34,056 bases of DNA from Acidobacteriota bacterium (GTDB lineage: Bacteria > Acidobacteriota > Terriglobia > Acidiferrales > UBA7541): positions 1 through 34,056 of the forward strand of contig PMUS01000036.1 in the NCBI GenBank assembly GCA_003166795.1, given 5' to 3'. Under the pieces are notes generated by a model that was not told the DNA's origin, searched no databases, and was given only the letters and a program-made list of their open reading frames with translations. How positions within the stretch are numbered: position 1 is the first letter of the stretch; the number at the start of each line of letters is the position of its first letter. This document shows, piece by piece, positions 7,824 through 15,582 of this stretch. A program made the translations under genes and the position numbers.

Positions 7824-8768
7824 ATGCCAACCCCCTCTATTCTGGTAGCAACGTGGGACAACGGGCTATTCAGCGTCACTGGGAAAATGGTCCATCAAGA
7901 ACTCGCCAATCAATCGGTTCGCAGTCTGGTGGCCGATGGACGTGGAAGAGTGCTCGCAATTGTTGGCGGGCATTCGCTCTGTCGCCGATCCTCTGATGGC
8001 GAATGGACTGCGATAGCAAAAAGCGAATTCGACCTTTCATGCTGCGTGCGAATTGGAAACGTTGTCTTTGTGGGAACCGACGACGCACGTATTCTGCGCG
8101 TTGATCCTGACGGCGCGCAGCAATGCTTAACGGGTTTTGACTCCGTAGCGGGCCGCGACAAGTGGTACGCAGGATCGGCAATCGTCGACGGCAAGCGGGT
8201 GGGGCCGCCGCTTGGAATTCGTTCAATGGCGGCGACATGCGATGGCGCCGTGCTGCTGGTTAACGTCCACGTTGGCGGAATTCCGCGATCAACCGACGCC
8301 GGCTTAACTTGGCGGCCCACTATTGATATCGATAGTGATGTTCATCAGGTATGTGCGCATCCAACCCGGCCCGACATCGTGATCGCGGCGGCGGCGGTCG
8401 GTCTCTGCATTAGTCGCGATGCTGGAGAAACATGGACTATCGAACAGCGAGGACTTCACGCCCATCATTGCTCTGCGGTTGCTTTTGGGAGAAACGACAT
8501 TTTCGTGTCAGCAACCACCGACCCTTTTACGACGCAAGGCGCAGTCTATCGACGCCCGATCGACGGCAACGGTCCGCTACAGCTCTTGGGCGGAGGCATG
8601 CCGCAGTGGATCAGCGGCAAAGCCGATACAGACTGCATCGTGACCCGAGATTCAATGGTCGCTGTGATCGACCGATCGGGATGCCTTTACGTGTCGCACG
8701 ACGATGGTGCTACCTGGTCGTGTCCATTTGATCATGTAGCCGTTCCAAGCGGGCTTCATATCTGTTGA
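7824..8768 (+). CDS. Asp-box (BNR) beta-propeller protein of unknown role
   Basis: This 314-residue protein contains repeated Asp-box motifs: STDAGLTW, SRDAGETW and SHDDGATW. These turns mark the blades of sialidase-, sortilin- and photosynthesis-factor-type beta-propellers. The blades begin within the first ten residues, so a single propeller probably fills the chain. No signal peptide is visible, so it is likely cytoplasmic, unlike most exported members. ATG 7824 is chosen over the overlapping TTG at 7821 because AAAGAGGA (7807-7814) lies 9 nt upstream of it. The gene stands alone, starts 53 nt from a transposase remnant, and seems lower in GC than its neighbours, so acquisition by transfer is possible. 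No catalytic residues of sialidases were recognised. Confidence 0.75.
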   Translation: MPTPSILVATWDNGLFSVTGKMVHQELANQSVRSLVADGRGRVLAIVGGHSLCRRSSDGEWTAIAKSEFDLSCCVRIGNVVFVGTDDARILRVDPDGAQQCLTGFDSVAGRDKWYAGSAIVDGKRVGPPLGIRSMAATCDGAVLLVNVHVGGIPRSTDAGLTWRPTIDIDSDVHQVCAHPTRPDIVIAAAAVGLCISRDAGETWTIEQRGLHAHHCSAVAFGRNDIFVSATTDPFTTQGAVYRRPIDGNGPLQLLGGGMPQWISGKADTDCIVTRDSMVAVIDRSGCLYVSHDDGATWSCPFDHVAVPSGLHIC

Positions 8769-8829
8769 CCTGGTCACGTCGCCGCAGGCAGTTTAATGGG
8801 TCCTGATGCTAATTTGCGATTGCCGGCGA

Positions 8830-9408
8830 CTAACTCGAGGGCTTTGCGGAGAAAATCTCGGGATGCGCAGCGTGGCTGCCGGCACCGGCGGCGACGACCT
8901 GCAGTTCCAAGCTCACCGGAACCTTCACCGGGGGTAAACACGCGGACATGCTGCATGCTTGAAAGCGGAGCGTCACGGGAATTGTGGCCGCTCCCAGCGC
9001 GGCGCCATCGTCCGCGGTCAGCCGCAGCCGGAGCGTGACGCTGCCGGAGTAAACATTCAGCGGCTTATCCGGCGAGAACGGAAATTTCTCGTCGCGGCCA
9101 GCGGGATAGATCGCCTCAGCCAGCTTGAAGCCCGGGGGAAGCTGCGGCGTAAGCGTCGTCGGGATCAGGTAACTGTCCGACGGCTTGTGCGAGTTCATAT
9201 GGTAGCCGCTCGCGATCTTCACCACGACCGCCGCTTGGAATTCCTTGCCTCGCGGCACGGGATCGAGCGAAACGAAGGAGTGCGTGGTCACGATCTCGGA
9301 GGGACTCTTGGGGGCCGCGTTATCCTGCGCCGGCGTAGCGGCGGCGCCCGAAATCAGGATCAAGGCAGACAACGCGAAACCGAATGCACATCGCATGGCG
9401 AGTTTCAT
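8830..9408 (-). CDS. Free-standing DsbD alpha-type (nDsbD) periplasmic thiol domain
   Basis: This 192-residue protein has a signal peptide (hydrophobic residues about 8-24, then ATPAQD). The beta-rich body resembles the N-terminal domain of DsbD: VPRGKEFQAAVVVKIASGYHMNS, and the terminal FQACSMSACLPPVKVPV with Cys152 and Cys157. In DsbD the equivalent Cys pair passes electrons to periplasmic partners such as DsbC and CcmG. Its ATG overlaps the TlpA-like gene's stop by 4 nt (ATGA), and ccdA lies just upstream, so all three DsbD modules are present as separate genes. The Cys spacing (C-x4-C) is one residue shorter than in E. coli nDsbD (C-x5-C). Confidence 0.83.
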   Translation of the reverse strand: MKLAMRCAFGFALSALILISGAAATPAQDNAAPKSPSEIVTTHSFVSLDPVPRGKEFQAAVVVKIASGYHMNSHKPSDSYLIPTTLTPQLPPGFKLAEAIYPAGRDEKFPFSPDKPLNVYSGSVTLRLRLTADDGAALGAATIPVTLRFQACSMSACLPPVKVPVSLELQVVAAGAGSHAAHPEIFSAKPSS

Positions 9409-9956
9409 AGCTGGCTCTCCACGTCCTTCACGATCTGGTTTTCGTTCAAGGACCCGATATATCTCTTCGCGATTTTGCCGTCGCGGGTAATCAGGAAACT
9501 CGTGGGCATTCCCAGCAGGCCGCCGAATTTATTCGAGATGTCGTCGCTGCCCATCACGATGGGATAGTTCATGGTCATTTGCTGGCCGCCCACGTTGAAT
9601 TGCGTGTTGTGGATGAACGCATCCACGGTCTTCTCTTCGTCGTTGGTGGCCGCGCCCAGCAGCGTGAAGCCCTTGGGGCTGTACTTCTGCTGCATGCCGA
9701 TCAGGATGGGAATCTCGCCGCGGCAAGGTTCGCACCAGGTGCCCCAGAAATTCACGAGCACCACTTTCCCTTTGAAGCTGGCCAGCGTCACATCCTTGCC
9801 CTGCAAATCCTTGAAAGTGACGTCCGGCTCATCCGCGAGAGCAGCGGGATTGCTCGCCGAGCCGGCGGCGGGCACTCCGATCTTGCAGCCGGAGAAACTT
9901 ACGGCGACCGCCAGGATTGCGATTGCCAGTAGAAATGCCGCATGGGGCCTGTTCAT
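9405..9956 (-). CDS. TlpA/ResA-like thioredoxin-fold lipoprotein
   Basis: This 183-residue protein carries a lipoprotein signal ending in a lipobox, SFSGC, with Cys24 as the lipidation site. A TlpA-like fold follows: VTFKDLQGKDVTLASFKGKVVLVNFWGTWCEPCRGE, with the redox pair WCEPC at residues 74-78, and a later GMPTSFLI containing the cis-proline. It should act as a membrane-anchored periplasmic thiol reductase for cytochrome c maturation or for other oxidised cysteines. It follows ccdA by 12 nt, which is the expected electron donor, and overlaps the nDsbD gene by 4 nt. CGGAG lies about 8 nt before the ATG. It may replace the gamma domain of DsbD (inference). Confidence 0.9.
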   Translation of the reverse strand: MNRPHAAFLLAIAILAVAVSFSGCKIGVPAAGSASNPAALADEPDVTFKDLQGKDVTLASFKGKVVLVNFWGTWCEPCRGEIPILIGMQQKYSPKGFTLLGAATNDEEKTVDAFIHNTQFNVGGQQMTMNYPIVMGSDDISNKFGGLLGMPTSFLITRDGKIAKRYIGSLNENQIVKDVESQL

Positions 9957-9968
9957 CTTCGACTCCGG

Positions 9969-10838
9969 TTACTTCACAAACCGATTTAGAAACGTCAACC
10001 GCTGCGAAAGCCAGGTCAGCTCGTTGAAGAAAATCAGCCCTCCGATGAAGAGCAGCAGGGCTCCGCTGAAAACTTCGACGGTATGAAGGTGTTTTCGGAA
10101 GCGCTTGTAAAACTTCAAGAAGCGGCCGATGCCGACAGCGGTCAGCAGAAATGGAATCGCCAGCCCCGCGGAATAGCACGCCAGCAACAAAATACCCTGA
10201 CCGACGGTGTCCTTTGTGGCGGCCACCGCGAGCACGCTCGTGAGAATGGGTCCGATGCAAGGCGTCCAGCCGAAGGCGAACGCAAAACCAAGCAGAAATC
10301 CGCTCACAATTCCGGGCTGTTTGCCTCCGCCGACATTGCGCAAATGGACGTCGCGGTTCAACCAGCGCGTCATCGAGGGTCCCAGCAGAAAAATCAGCGA
10401 CGCGGCATAAAACTGCACGGGCTTGATTTCCAGCGTGTTCCCGTAGCGCAGGTTGAGCGCCAGCCCCGCCAGGATCAGCACGGCTCCCGCGATCAGCCCG
10501 ATGCGGACCGAAATCTTTACCAGCCATCCCACCAGGTGCAAGCCGAAAAGGATGATCAACGCGCCGGCAATCGGCGCAATCAGGGTCTTATTCCGCAGCA
10601 TGAATGAGCCGACCGCGCTTGCGGAGGCGCCGAGCGTGATAAAGACCACCGAAAAACCAATCACGAACGCAAAAGCCAGGGCCAGCAGCCTGCCGGTGGA
10701 GGAGCCCTCGCCTTCCTTCAATTGCTCCACGCCAACGCCCGAGAGCATCGAGACGTAGCCCGGAACCAGCGGCAGCACGCACGGCGAAAGAAAAGAAATT
10801 ATGCCCGCAAGAAACACACCAAAGATGGATATATCCAT
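9969..10838 (-). CDS. ccdA: CcdA/DsbD-beta family membrane electron transporter
   Basis: This 289-residue integral membrane protein has the two CcdA cysteine motifs: FLSPCVLPLVPGY (Cys20) and GWTPCIGP (Cys194). They form the intramembrane disulfide that carries electrons from cytoplasmic thioredoxin to periplasmic proteins. The chain is longer than a typical 220-240 residue CcdA because of an extra region between the first three and last three helices (about residues 105-175, with further hydrophobic stretches). It is the first gene of a three-gene set with the TlpA-like lipoprotein and nDsbD. AGGATT lies 4 nt upstream of the ATG. The longer middle part is unusual but reads as one continuous frame. 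Confidence 0.9.
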   Translation of the reverse strand: MDISIFGVFLAGIISFLSPCVLPLVPGYVSMLSGVGVEQLKEGEGSSTGRLLALAFAFVIGFSVVFITLGASASAVGSFMLRNKTLIAPIAGALIILFGLHLVGWLVKISVRIGLIAGAVLILAGLALNLRYGNTLEIKPVQFYAASLIFLLGPSMTRWLNRDVHLRNVGGGKQPGIVSGFLLGFAFAFGWTPCIGPILTSVLAVAATKDTVGQGILLLACYSAGLAIPFLLTAVGIGRFLKFYKRFRKHLHTVEVFSGALLLFIGGLIFFNELTWLSQRLTFLNRFVK

Positions 10839-11196
10839 CGGAATCCTTTCGCCACTTCCATGCCCTGGGAGTAAGAGATTACAGCGTCACTCTCTGCAGA
10901 GACTTCGCCAATATTCCCACAACGATTAGACGTGCGCCAATGGTTTTTGGTTCTGGCGCCGGGCCGGGGGCAGTGAAATTCCACCATGTGAAACACAAAC
11001 CCGACAGCGCGCGCGGCGCCGTCTGCCGCCGGAATTCGCTAAGCGGCTGGCCTATCAGCGCGGTGCGGCAATCGGTATTTGGCAGCGCAGATGCCTTTAC
11101 CAACGCTGCGCGCCCAGCCGCTGGAGCCGCAAGCGGCGAGACGATTCGCCGGTTGCGGTGGCGGGCTCGTAAAAATTCTTGCCGGGAGGGCGCGGG
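10839..11196. other. 358-nt divergent intergenic region, no gene recognised
   Basis: The gap lies between the starts of ccdA (minus) and the phosphatidyltransferase operon (plus), so it should hold both promoters. Open frames cross it, but none has a convincing start, family signature or continuation. A short dyad, CGCCA and TGGCG, occurs near 10933-10957. No clear -10/-35 pair was identified. Confidence 0.5.
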
Positions 11197-11847
11197 ATGA
11201 CACCCAATCGAGTGACCGCGGCGCGCGTCGCCGCTGCGTTCGTGGCCGTGGCGCTGTTCAACTTCGGATCGGACGCGCTGCCGGCCGACCTGGCGGCAGT
11301 GCTCCTGACCGTGGCCGCGATCGCGCTCGATGGCCTGGACGGTTATCTCGCCCGCAGCCGCGGCCTGGCGACTCCGCTGGGCGCGCAGATTGACATCCTC
11401 GGCGACCGCGTTGTGGAGAATCTTTTCTTCACATTCTTCGCCGTCGGCGGGCTGATTTCGCTCTGGGTGCCCGTGCTGTTCTTCGCGCGAGGCGCCGTGA
11501 CGGATTTCCTTCGCGGGCTCGCCGCGCGGTCGGGGCGCAACGGCTTCGGCCGCAGCTCGATGCTCGACACCTGGTGGGGGCGAACGCTGGTGGCTTCGCG
11601 CGCGAGCCGCGGCGCCTATGCCATTTTGAAGTGCGTCTGCTTCTGCTGCCTGGGCATATTGCTGCCCCTGCGGCATCTGCCGCTTGCCCAATTCAACGCA
11701 TGGCTGCTGAGCGCAGGACAAACGCTCACCGGCATTACCGCGACATTTTGCCTGGTGCGCGCAATTCCCGTGATCTGGGAGGGGCGGCGATATTTTGCGA
11801 CGGCAAAAAAAGCCGCGCCGGTAATGGCCGCCGGAGCGATTCGATGA
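11197..11847 (+). CDS. CDP-alcohol phosphatidyltransferase family protein
   Basis: This 216-residue membrane protein has the full family signature D-G-x2-A-R-x8-G-x3-D-x3-D, seen as DGLDGYLARSRGLATPLG followed by AQIDILGD. The four Asp residues bind the metal ions and the CDP-diacylglycerol pyrophosphate. Members exchange CMP for an alcohol such as glycerol-3-phosphate, inositol-phosphate or serine. ATG 11197 is chosen over the in-frame TTG 11179 because GGGAGGG (11184-11190) lies 6 nt upstream. It overlaps the following HAD phosphatase gene by 4 nt. A phosphatase directly downstream suggests that a phosphorylated alcohol is the acceptor, as with phosphatidylglycerol- or phosphatidylinositol-phosphate. 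The acceptor cannot be settled from sequence, so no symbol is given. Confidence 0.88.
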   Translation: MTPNRVTAARVAAAFVAVALFNFGSDALPADLAAVLLTVAAIALDGLDGYLARSRGLATPLGAQIDILGDRVVENLFFTFFAVGGLISLWVPVLFFARGAVTDFLRGLAARSGRNGFGRSSMLDTWWGRTLVASRASRGAYAILKCVCFCCLGILLPLRHLPLAQFNAWLLSAGQTLTGITATFCLVRAIPVIWEGRRYFATAKKAAPVMAAGAIR

Positions 11848-12563
11848 ACTCGCCTGAAAGCATCGGAGCCTTTTTCGATCTCGACGGCACTCTCGTCGCG
11901 CCGCCCTCGCTGGAATGGCAATTCCTCGGCTACCTGCTTGGGCGCGACGCAATTGGCGGCGCGGAGATTGGCCGCTGGCTCGGCCAGTGCGCGAAACACT
12001 TGTTCCGCGACCCGCGCGCCGCGACCACCGGCAACAAAATGCATCTCGCCGGCTTGCGCGAGTCGCTTGTGGCTGACTGGGCCAATTCCGTCGCGCCGGA
12101 TTCTCTGCGGATTTTTCCGGCAGGAATCGAACGCGTGGCGTGGCACTTCGCGCAAGGGCATCGCGTTGTTCTGATCAGCGGAACCCTGACGCCTCTCGCG
12201 GAGGCCCTGGCGCGGCGGCTTCCCGGCCCAGTCGAAATCTGCGCGACCGATCTCGAGGCGCGCGGCGGCTATTGGACCGGGCGGCTTGATGGCGAGCGCA
12301 TGAGCGGCGAAGCGAAGGCCCGCGCCGTCCGCAGCCTCGCGGCGCGGTTGGGTCTCGCGCTGTGGGAGAGCTACTCGTACGGCAATTCCATCACCGACTT
12401 GCCGATGCTCGATTCGGTGGGGCATCGTGTGGCCGTGAATCCCACCGGCAGGCTGCGCCGCGTCGCGCGCAGAGAAGGTTGGCAAAGCTGCGATTGGGAG
12501 GCATCTGTTGTCGCGAGCCCCGATGGGCCCGTGCGGCGGCTTTCGCCGAAGGCGGCGCGATGA
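11844..12563 (+). CDS. HAD-IB family phosphatase (SerB/CicA-like)
   Basis: This 239-residue HAD hydrolase has all four motifs: FFDLDGTLV (catalytic Asp12 and Asp14), LISGT (motif II), a Lys in GEAKARAV (motif III), and YGNSITDLPML (motif IV). The subfamily dephosphorylates phosphoserine or phospholipid-type substrates, or acts on small phosphate esters. The gene begins inside the stop codon of the phosphatidyltransferase (ATGA overlap) and ends inside the start of the PAP2 gene in the same way. This strict coupling suggests that it removes the phosphate left by the transferase, for example from a phosphatidyl-alcohol phosphate (inference). There is no signal peptide, so the active site is cytoplasmic, the side where such intermediates are made. 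Confidence 0.87.
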   Translation: MNSPESIGAFFDLDGTLVAPPSLEWQFLGYLLGRDAIGGAEIGRWLGQCAKHLFRDPRAATTGNKMHLAGLRESLVADWANSVAPDSLRIFPAGIERVAWHFAQGHRVVLISGTLTPLAEALARRLPGPVEICATDLEARGGYWTGRLDGERMSGEAKARAVRSLAARLGLALWESYSYGNSITDLPMLDSVGHRVAVNPTGRLRRVARREGWQSCDWEASVVASPDGPVRRLSPKAAR

Positions 12564-13594
12564 AAATTTCTCGCCCGGCGCCCTGGGACGAGCGAGCCCG
12601 CGGACGCGCAATTTCCTGGGACGGCGCCTGCATCCCTTCCACGGATTCGCGATTGCTCTCGCGCTGGATTGACGAGATCCGCAGCGCGTGCGGCGCGTTT
12701 GAGTGGGTTACGTTCGCCTATCTCGCATGGCTTGGCGCCATACTAATCCGTTTTCACCGGAACATCCCGCACGCCGCAGCGCTTCTGGCCGTGCATATCG
12801 CGATTGCAGCCGGAATCATGGGCCTCGCGTGGTCGGCCGCGCGCTCACCGAGCCCGATCGTGCGTTTCGCGCGCTGCTGGTATCCGCTGCCGCTCTACAT
12901 CTTTTCCTTCGAGGAGCTTGGCGGGCTGGTTCACGCCATATTTCCAGGGTGGTTCGATCGCTGGCTCATCGCGTTCGACTACACTTTCGCGGGCGTACAT
13001 CCCTCGATCTGGCTCTCGCGCTTCGCTTCACCGGCGCTGAACGATGCCATGCAGTTCGCGTACATGACTTATTTTCTGTACCTCGTGATCCTGCCCGCGA
13101 TTCTCTACGCGCAGCGCGATCGCGTGGAGTTCTGGACGGTGATGACCTCGACCGCCGTGGCGCACTATTCCGTTTACGTGATCGCGGTGCTGCTGCCGGT
13201 CGAGAGCCCTTACTATTCGCTGGCCGCGCTGCAGACGAAAACGCTGAACGGCAGTTATTGCACGGCGCTCATTGAATTCATCGAGCGCTTCGGGCGCGTC
13301 CACGGCGCGGCGTTTCCGTCGGCGCACGTGGCCGGCTCGATGGTGGCGATTCTCGCGTCGTGGCATTACCGGCGATGGCTGTTCTGGGTATGCCTGCCGT
13401 TTTTTGCGGGCATGTGCGTCTCGACCGTGTACGGCCGCTACCACTATATGGCGGATGTTCTCGGCGGCCTCGCCGTGGGCATGATGGGTTTTTCGGTGGG
13501 GACGCGGCTCATGCGGCGGAGGGGAGCGCTGCCGGGCGGTCAAAGTGTGGCCTCGTCCGCGCAACGAGCGTTCGCGCCACACGCTGCTGACTGA
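12560..13594 (+). CDS. PAP2-superfamily membrane protein resembling inositol-phosphorylceramide synthases
   Basis: This 344-residue polytopic membrane protein has the phosphatase/transferase motifs GAAFPSAHVA (about residues 249-258) and STVYGRYHYMADVLGG (about 288-303), with His256, His295 and Asp299 in the expected places. The C3 motif has the STVY-x-RYHY-x-x-D form seen in PAP2_3/Aur1-type proteins rather than the strict SR-x5-H form. A preceding segment, FDYTFAGVHPSIWLSRFASP, also resembles that branch. It could dephosphorylate a lipid phosphate or transfer a headgroup between lipids. The ATG overlaps the HAD gene stop (ATGA). The order of a CDP-alcohol transferase, a phosphatase and a headgroup-transferase-like enzyme suggests a dedicated polar-lipid pathway (inference). 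Confidence 0.85.
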   Translation: MKISRPAPWDERARGRAISWDGACIPSTDSRLLSRWIDEIRSACGAFEWVTFAYLAWLGAILIRFHRNIPHAAALLAVHIAIAAGIMGLAWSAARSPSPIVRFARCWYPLPLYIFSFEELGGLVHAIFPGWFDRWLIAFDYTFAGVHPSIWLSRFASPALNDAMQFAYMTYFLYLVILPAILYAQRDRVEFWTVMTSTAVAHYSVYVIAVLLPVESPYYSLAALQTKTLNGSYCTALIEFIERFGRVHGAAFPSAHVAGSMVAILASWHYRRWLFWVCLPFFAGMCVSTVYGRYHYMADVLGGLAVGMMGFSVGTRLMRRRGALPGGQSVASSAQRAFAPHAAD

Positions 13595-14148
13595 TGCCGA
13601 ACACCGTAACTAGAACGGGAGCATTGTTTATGGTGCTCGTCTTTTTTGCGCCTCTCGTCTATGGTCAGCACGAAATCACGGTTCGCGTCGTAGATGCCAA
13701 ATCGGGAAAGCCGGTCAAGAAAGCTTACGCCGGGATCTACGCGTGGAGTGGGACCTGGGACGGCATGGTAACGAAGAACACGAAGATCATCAGCGACAAG
13801 CACTCCAGCGGGGGCGATGGGTCAATTTTTGTTGTGTTGCCGGCGCGCCAATCACCAGAAGCAACGCTCGTCTTCTCGAAGTCCACAAAAACTGACAATG
13901 CGGGGAGAATTATTATTCACATGCCCGACGACACTCCCGAACGGATCGCCGTGACATTTTCCCCACTGAAGTTTGTGGCTACATGCGGCATATTTTCCCC
14001 CGGAGGCGCATTCAATTCCGGGCTGGTCCTTTTGGGCTCGACGAACCAGATCAACTCTAAAATCCAACTATCGGCTGGCCCGGGGGAAGTCGTGATTCTT
14101 GTTCACAAGGTTTCGGCCTGGCACAACATGCTGCAAGAGATTCCCTAG
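13594..14148 (+). CDS. Small secreted protein with carboxypeptidase-regulatory-like N-terminal fold
   Basis: This 184-residue protein begins with a signal peptide (hydrophobic stretch GALFMVLVFFAPLVYG, likely cleaved near residue 24). The mature part starts with ITVRVVDAKSGKPVKKAYAGIYAW, the pattern of carboxypeptidase-regulatory-like or Ig-like beta-sandwich domains. The rest is not recognised; it contains several Gly/Ser-rich beta-strand-like segments. Its ATG overlaps the PAP2 stop by one base (TGATG), which suggests translational coupling to the lipid operon. It reads lower in GC than its neighbours. It converges with the amidase gene, overlapping it by 4 nt at the 3' ends. The function is unknown. 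Confidence 0.7.
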   Translation: MPNTVTRTGALFMVLVFFAPLVYGQHEITVRVVDAKSGKPVKKAYAGIYAWSGTWDGMVTKNTKIISDKHSSGGDGSIFVVLPARQSPEATLVFSKSTKTDNAGRIIIHMPDDTPERIAVTFSPLKFVATCGIFSPGGAFNSGLVLLGSTNQINSKIQLSAGPGEVVILVHKVSAWHNMLQEIP

Positions 14149-15572
14149 CTGCTCGCGAGGAATTCCGGATGCCCCTTGTGCCACTCCGTGGCCTCTTCAT
14201 AGGCCAGCGCGATCGCGAGCAGCCGCGCTTCGCCCCAGCGCGGACCCATGAGCTGCAATCCCACGGGCAAGCCCTCGCGCGTGAATCCGCAGGGGATGGA
14301 GATGGCAGGGAATCCGGTTTGATTGGCCGGCCGCGTGAGGCGCAAGAGCTCGGCGCGCACTATGTTGTCGCCTTCCCCCGGAGCGTGCACGGTGCGTGCA
14401 CCGACACGTGGCGCGGGAATCGGCGATGTCGGCGCCAAAATGACGTCAACCTCTTCGAACGCCGCCTGAAAATCCTCGACGATTTGGCGCCGCTTCGGAA
14501 GCGCGCGAAGATAATCCACGGCGAGCAGCTTGTGGCCCATTTCCAGGTGTCCGCGGACGTCGTCTCCATATTCCGCTGCGCGCGCCGGATAATAGCCTTG
14601 CGATTCGTGATAGTCGTTAATCTCGGCGATGACCAATTGGCTGGCCTGGTCAATCGCGCCCGTCAAACGGGGCAGCGAAACCTCCTCGATGCGCGCGCCC
14701 AACGATTCGAAGTTTTTCGCGGCCGCTTCCACCAGGCGCCGGACCTCATTATCCAGGCGCTCGAAAAAGAATTCCTTCGGCACGCCGATCCGGAACCGCC
14801 GCGGGAGACTCTTGCGCAACTTGCGGTGATCGGGACGCGTCTGACCGCGAGGATATTTTCCGGCAATCGCTTCGAGCAGGATGCACGCATCGGTCACGCT
14901 GCGCGCAATCGGTCCGGCATGATCGAAGCTGATCCCCAGTGTCACAACCCCTGCTGTGCCGACGAGGCCGAACGTCGGCTTCAATCCGACAATCCCGCAA
15001 AGCGCGGAGGGAATGCGGATCGAGCCTCCCGTATCCGTGCCCACCGAAGCGAAGCCCATTCCCGTGCCAACGGCCGCCGCCGATCCCCCGCTCGATCCGC
15101 CGGTAATCCGATCGCGCGCCCACGGGTTGCGCGAGCTGCCGTAATGGGGATTCTCGCCGGTGATGCCGTACGCGAATTCGTGCATGTTCGTCTTGCCGAG
15201 CAGAATCGCGCCGGCTCGCGCGAGTTTTTCGGCGACGTCGCTATCCGCCTCCGGCACGAAATCCGCCAGAATCTTCGATCCGGCGGTGGTGCGAATCCCG
15301 CGCGTCCAGAAATTGTCCTTGAGCGAAATCGGAATTCCGTGGAGCGGGCCGCGCGCGCGGCCGCGATGAATTTCGCGCTCCGCCGTTTTGGCCTGGCGCC
15401 GTGCGCTTTCGGCGAGGACCGTCAGGAAAGCGTAGAGCGAGGAATTCCAGCGCTCGATCCGTGCGAGCGACGCCTCCACCAGATCGAGAGGCGAGATTTC
15501 CCTTCGCCGCAGCAGCCGCGCCGCCTGCTCGATGGAAAGAAACGCCAGCTCGGATTCGGAATGGGCGGTCAT
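14145..15572 (-). CDS. Amidase-signature family enzyme (GatA-like)
   Basis: This 475-residue enzyme has the complete Lys-cisSer-Ser triad: Lys85 in ISLKDN, Ser160 in GGSSGGS and Ser184 in TDTGGS. The spacings of 75 and 24 residues are the same as in GatA. Amidase-signature enzymes hydrolyse amides or transfer ammonia. No gatB or gatC lies in the window, so the role may be general amide hydrolysis or tRNA-dependent amidation with distant partners. The frame is open further upstream, but ATG 15572 is chosen because the longer N-terminus would be made from the end of lptD read in another frame. The start lies 10 nt beyond the lptD stop, so the two are probably co-transcribed. There is no signal peptide. 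Confidence 0.88.
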   Translation of the reverse strand: MTAHSESELAFLSIEQAARLLRRREISPLDLVEASLARIERWNSSLYAFLTVLAESARRQAKTAEREIHRGRARGPLHGIPISLKDNFWTRGIRTTAGSKILADFVPEADSDVAEKLARAGAILLGKTNMHEFAYGITGENPHYGSSRNPWARDRITGGSSGGSAAAVGTGMGFASVGTDTGGSIRIPSALCGIVGLKPTFGLVGTAGVVTLGISFDHAGPIARSVTDACILLEAIAGKYPRGQTRPDHRKLRKSLPRRFRIGVPKEFFFERLDNEVRRLVEAAAKNFESLGARIEEVSLPRLTGAIDQASQLVIAEINDYHESQGYYPARAAEYGDDVRGHLEMGHKLLAVDYLRALPKRRQIVEDFQAAFEEVDVILAPTSPIPAPRVGARTVHAPGEGDNIVRAELLRLTRPANQTGFPAISIPCGFTREGLPVGLQLMGPRWGEARLLAIALAYEEATEWHKGHPEFLASS

Positions 15573-15582
15573 TTGATTCGGC

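Noticed and set aside
8778..8830. GTCGCCG and CGGCGAC inverted repeat between two convergent genes as a terminator
   Set aside because: The loop would be about 39 nt and no T-run follows on either side.
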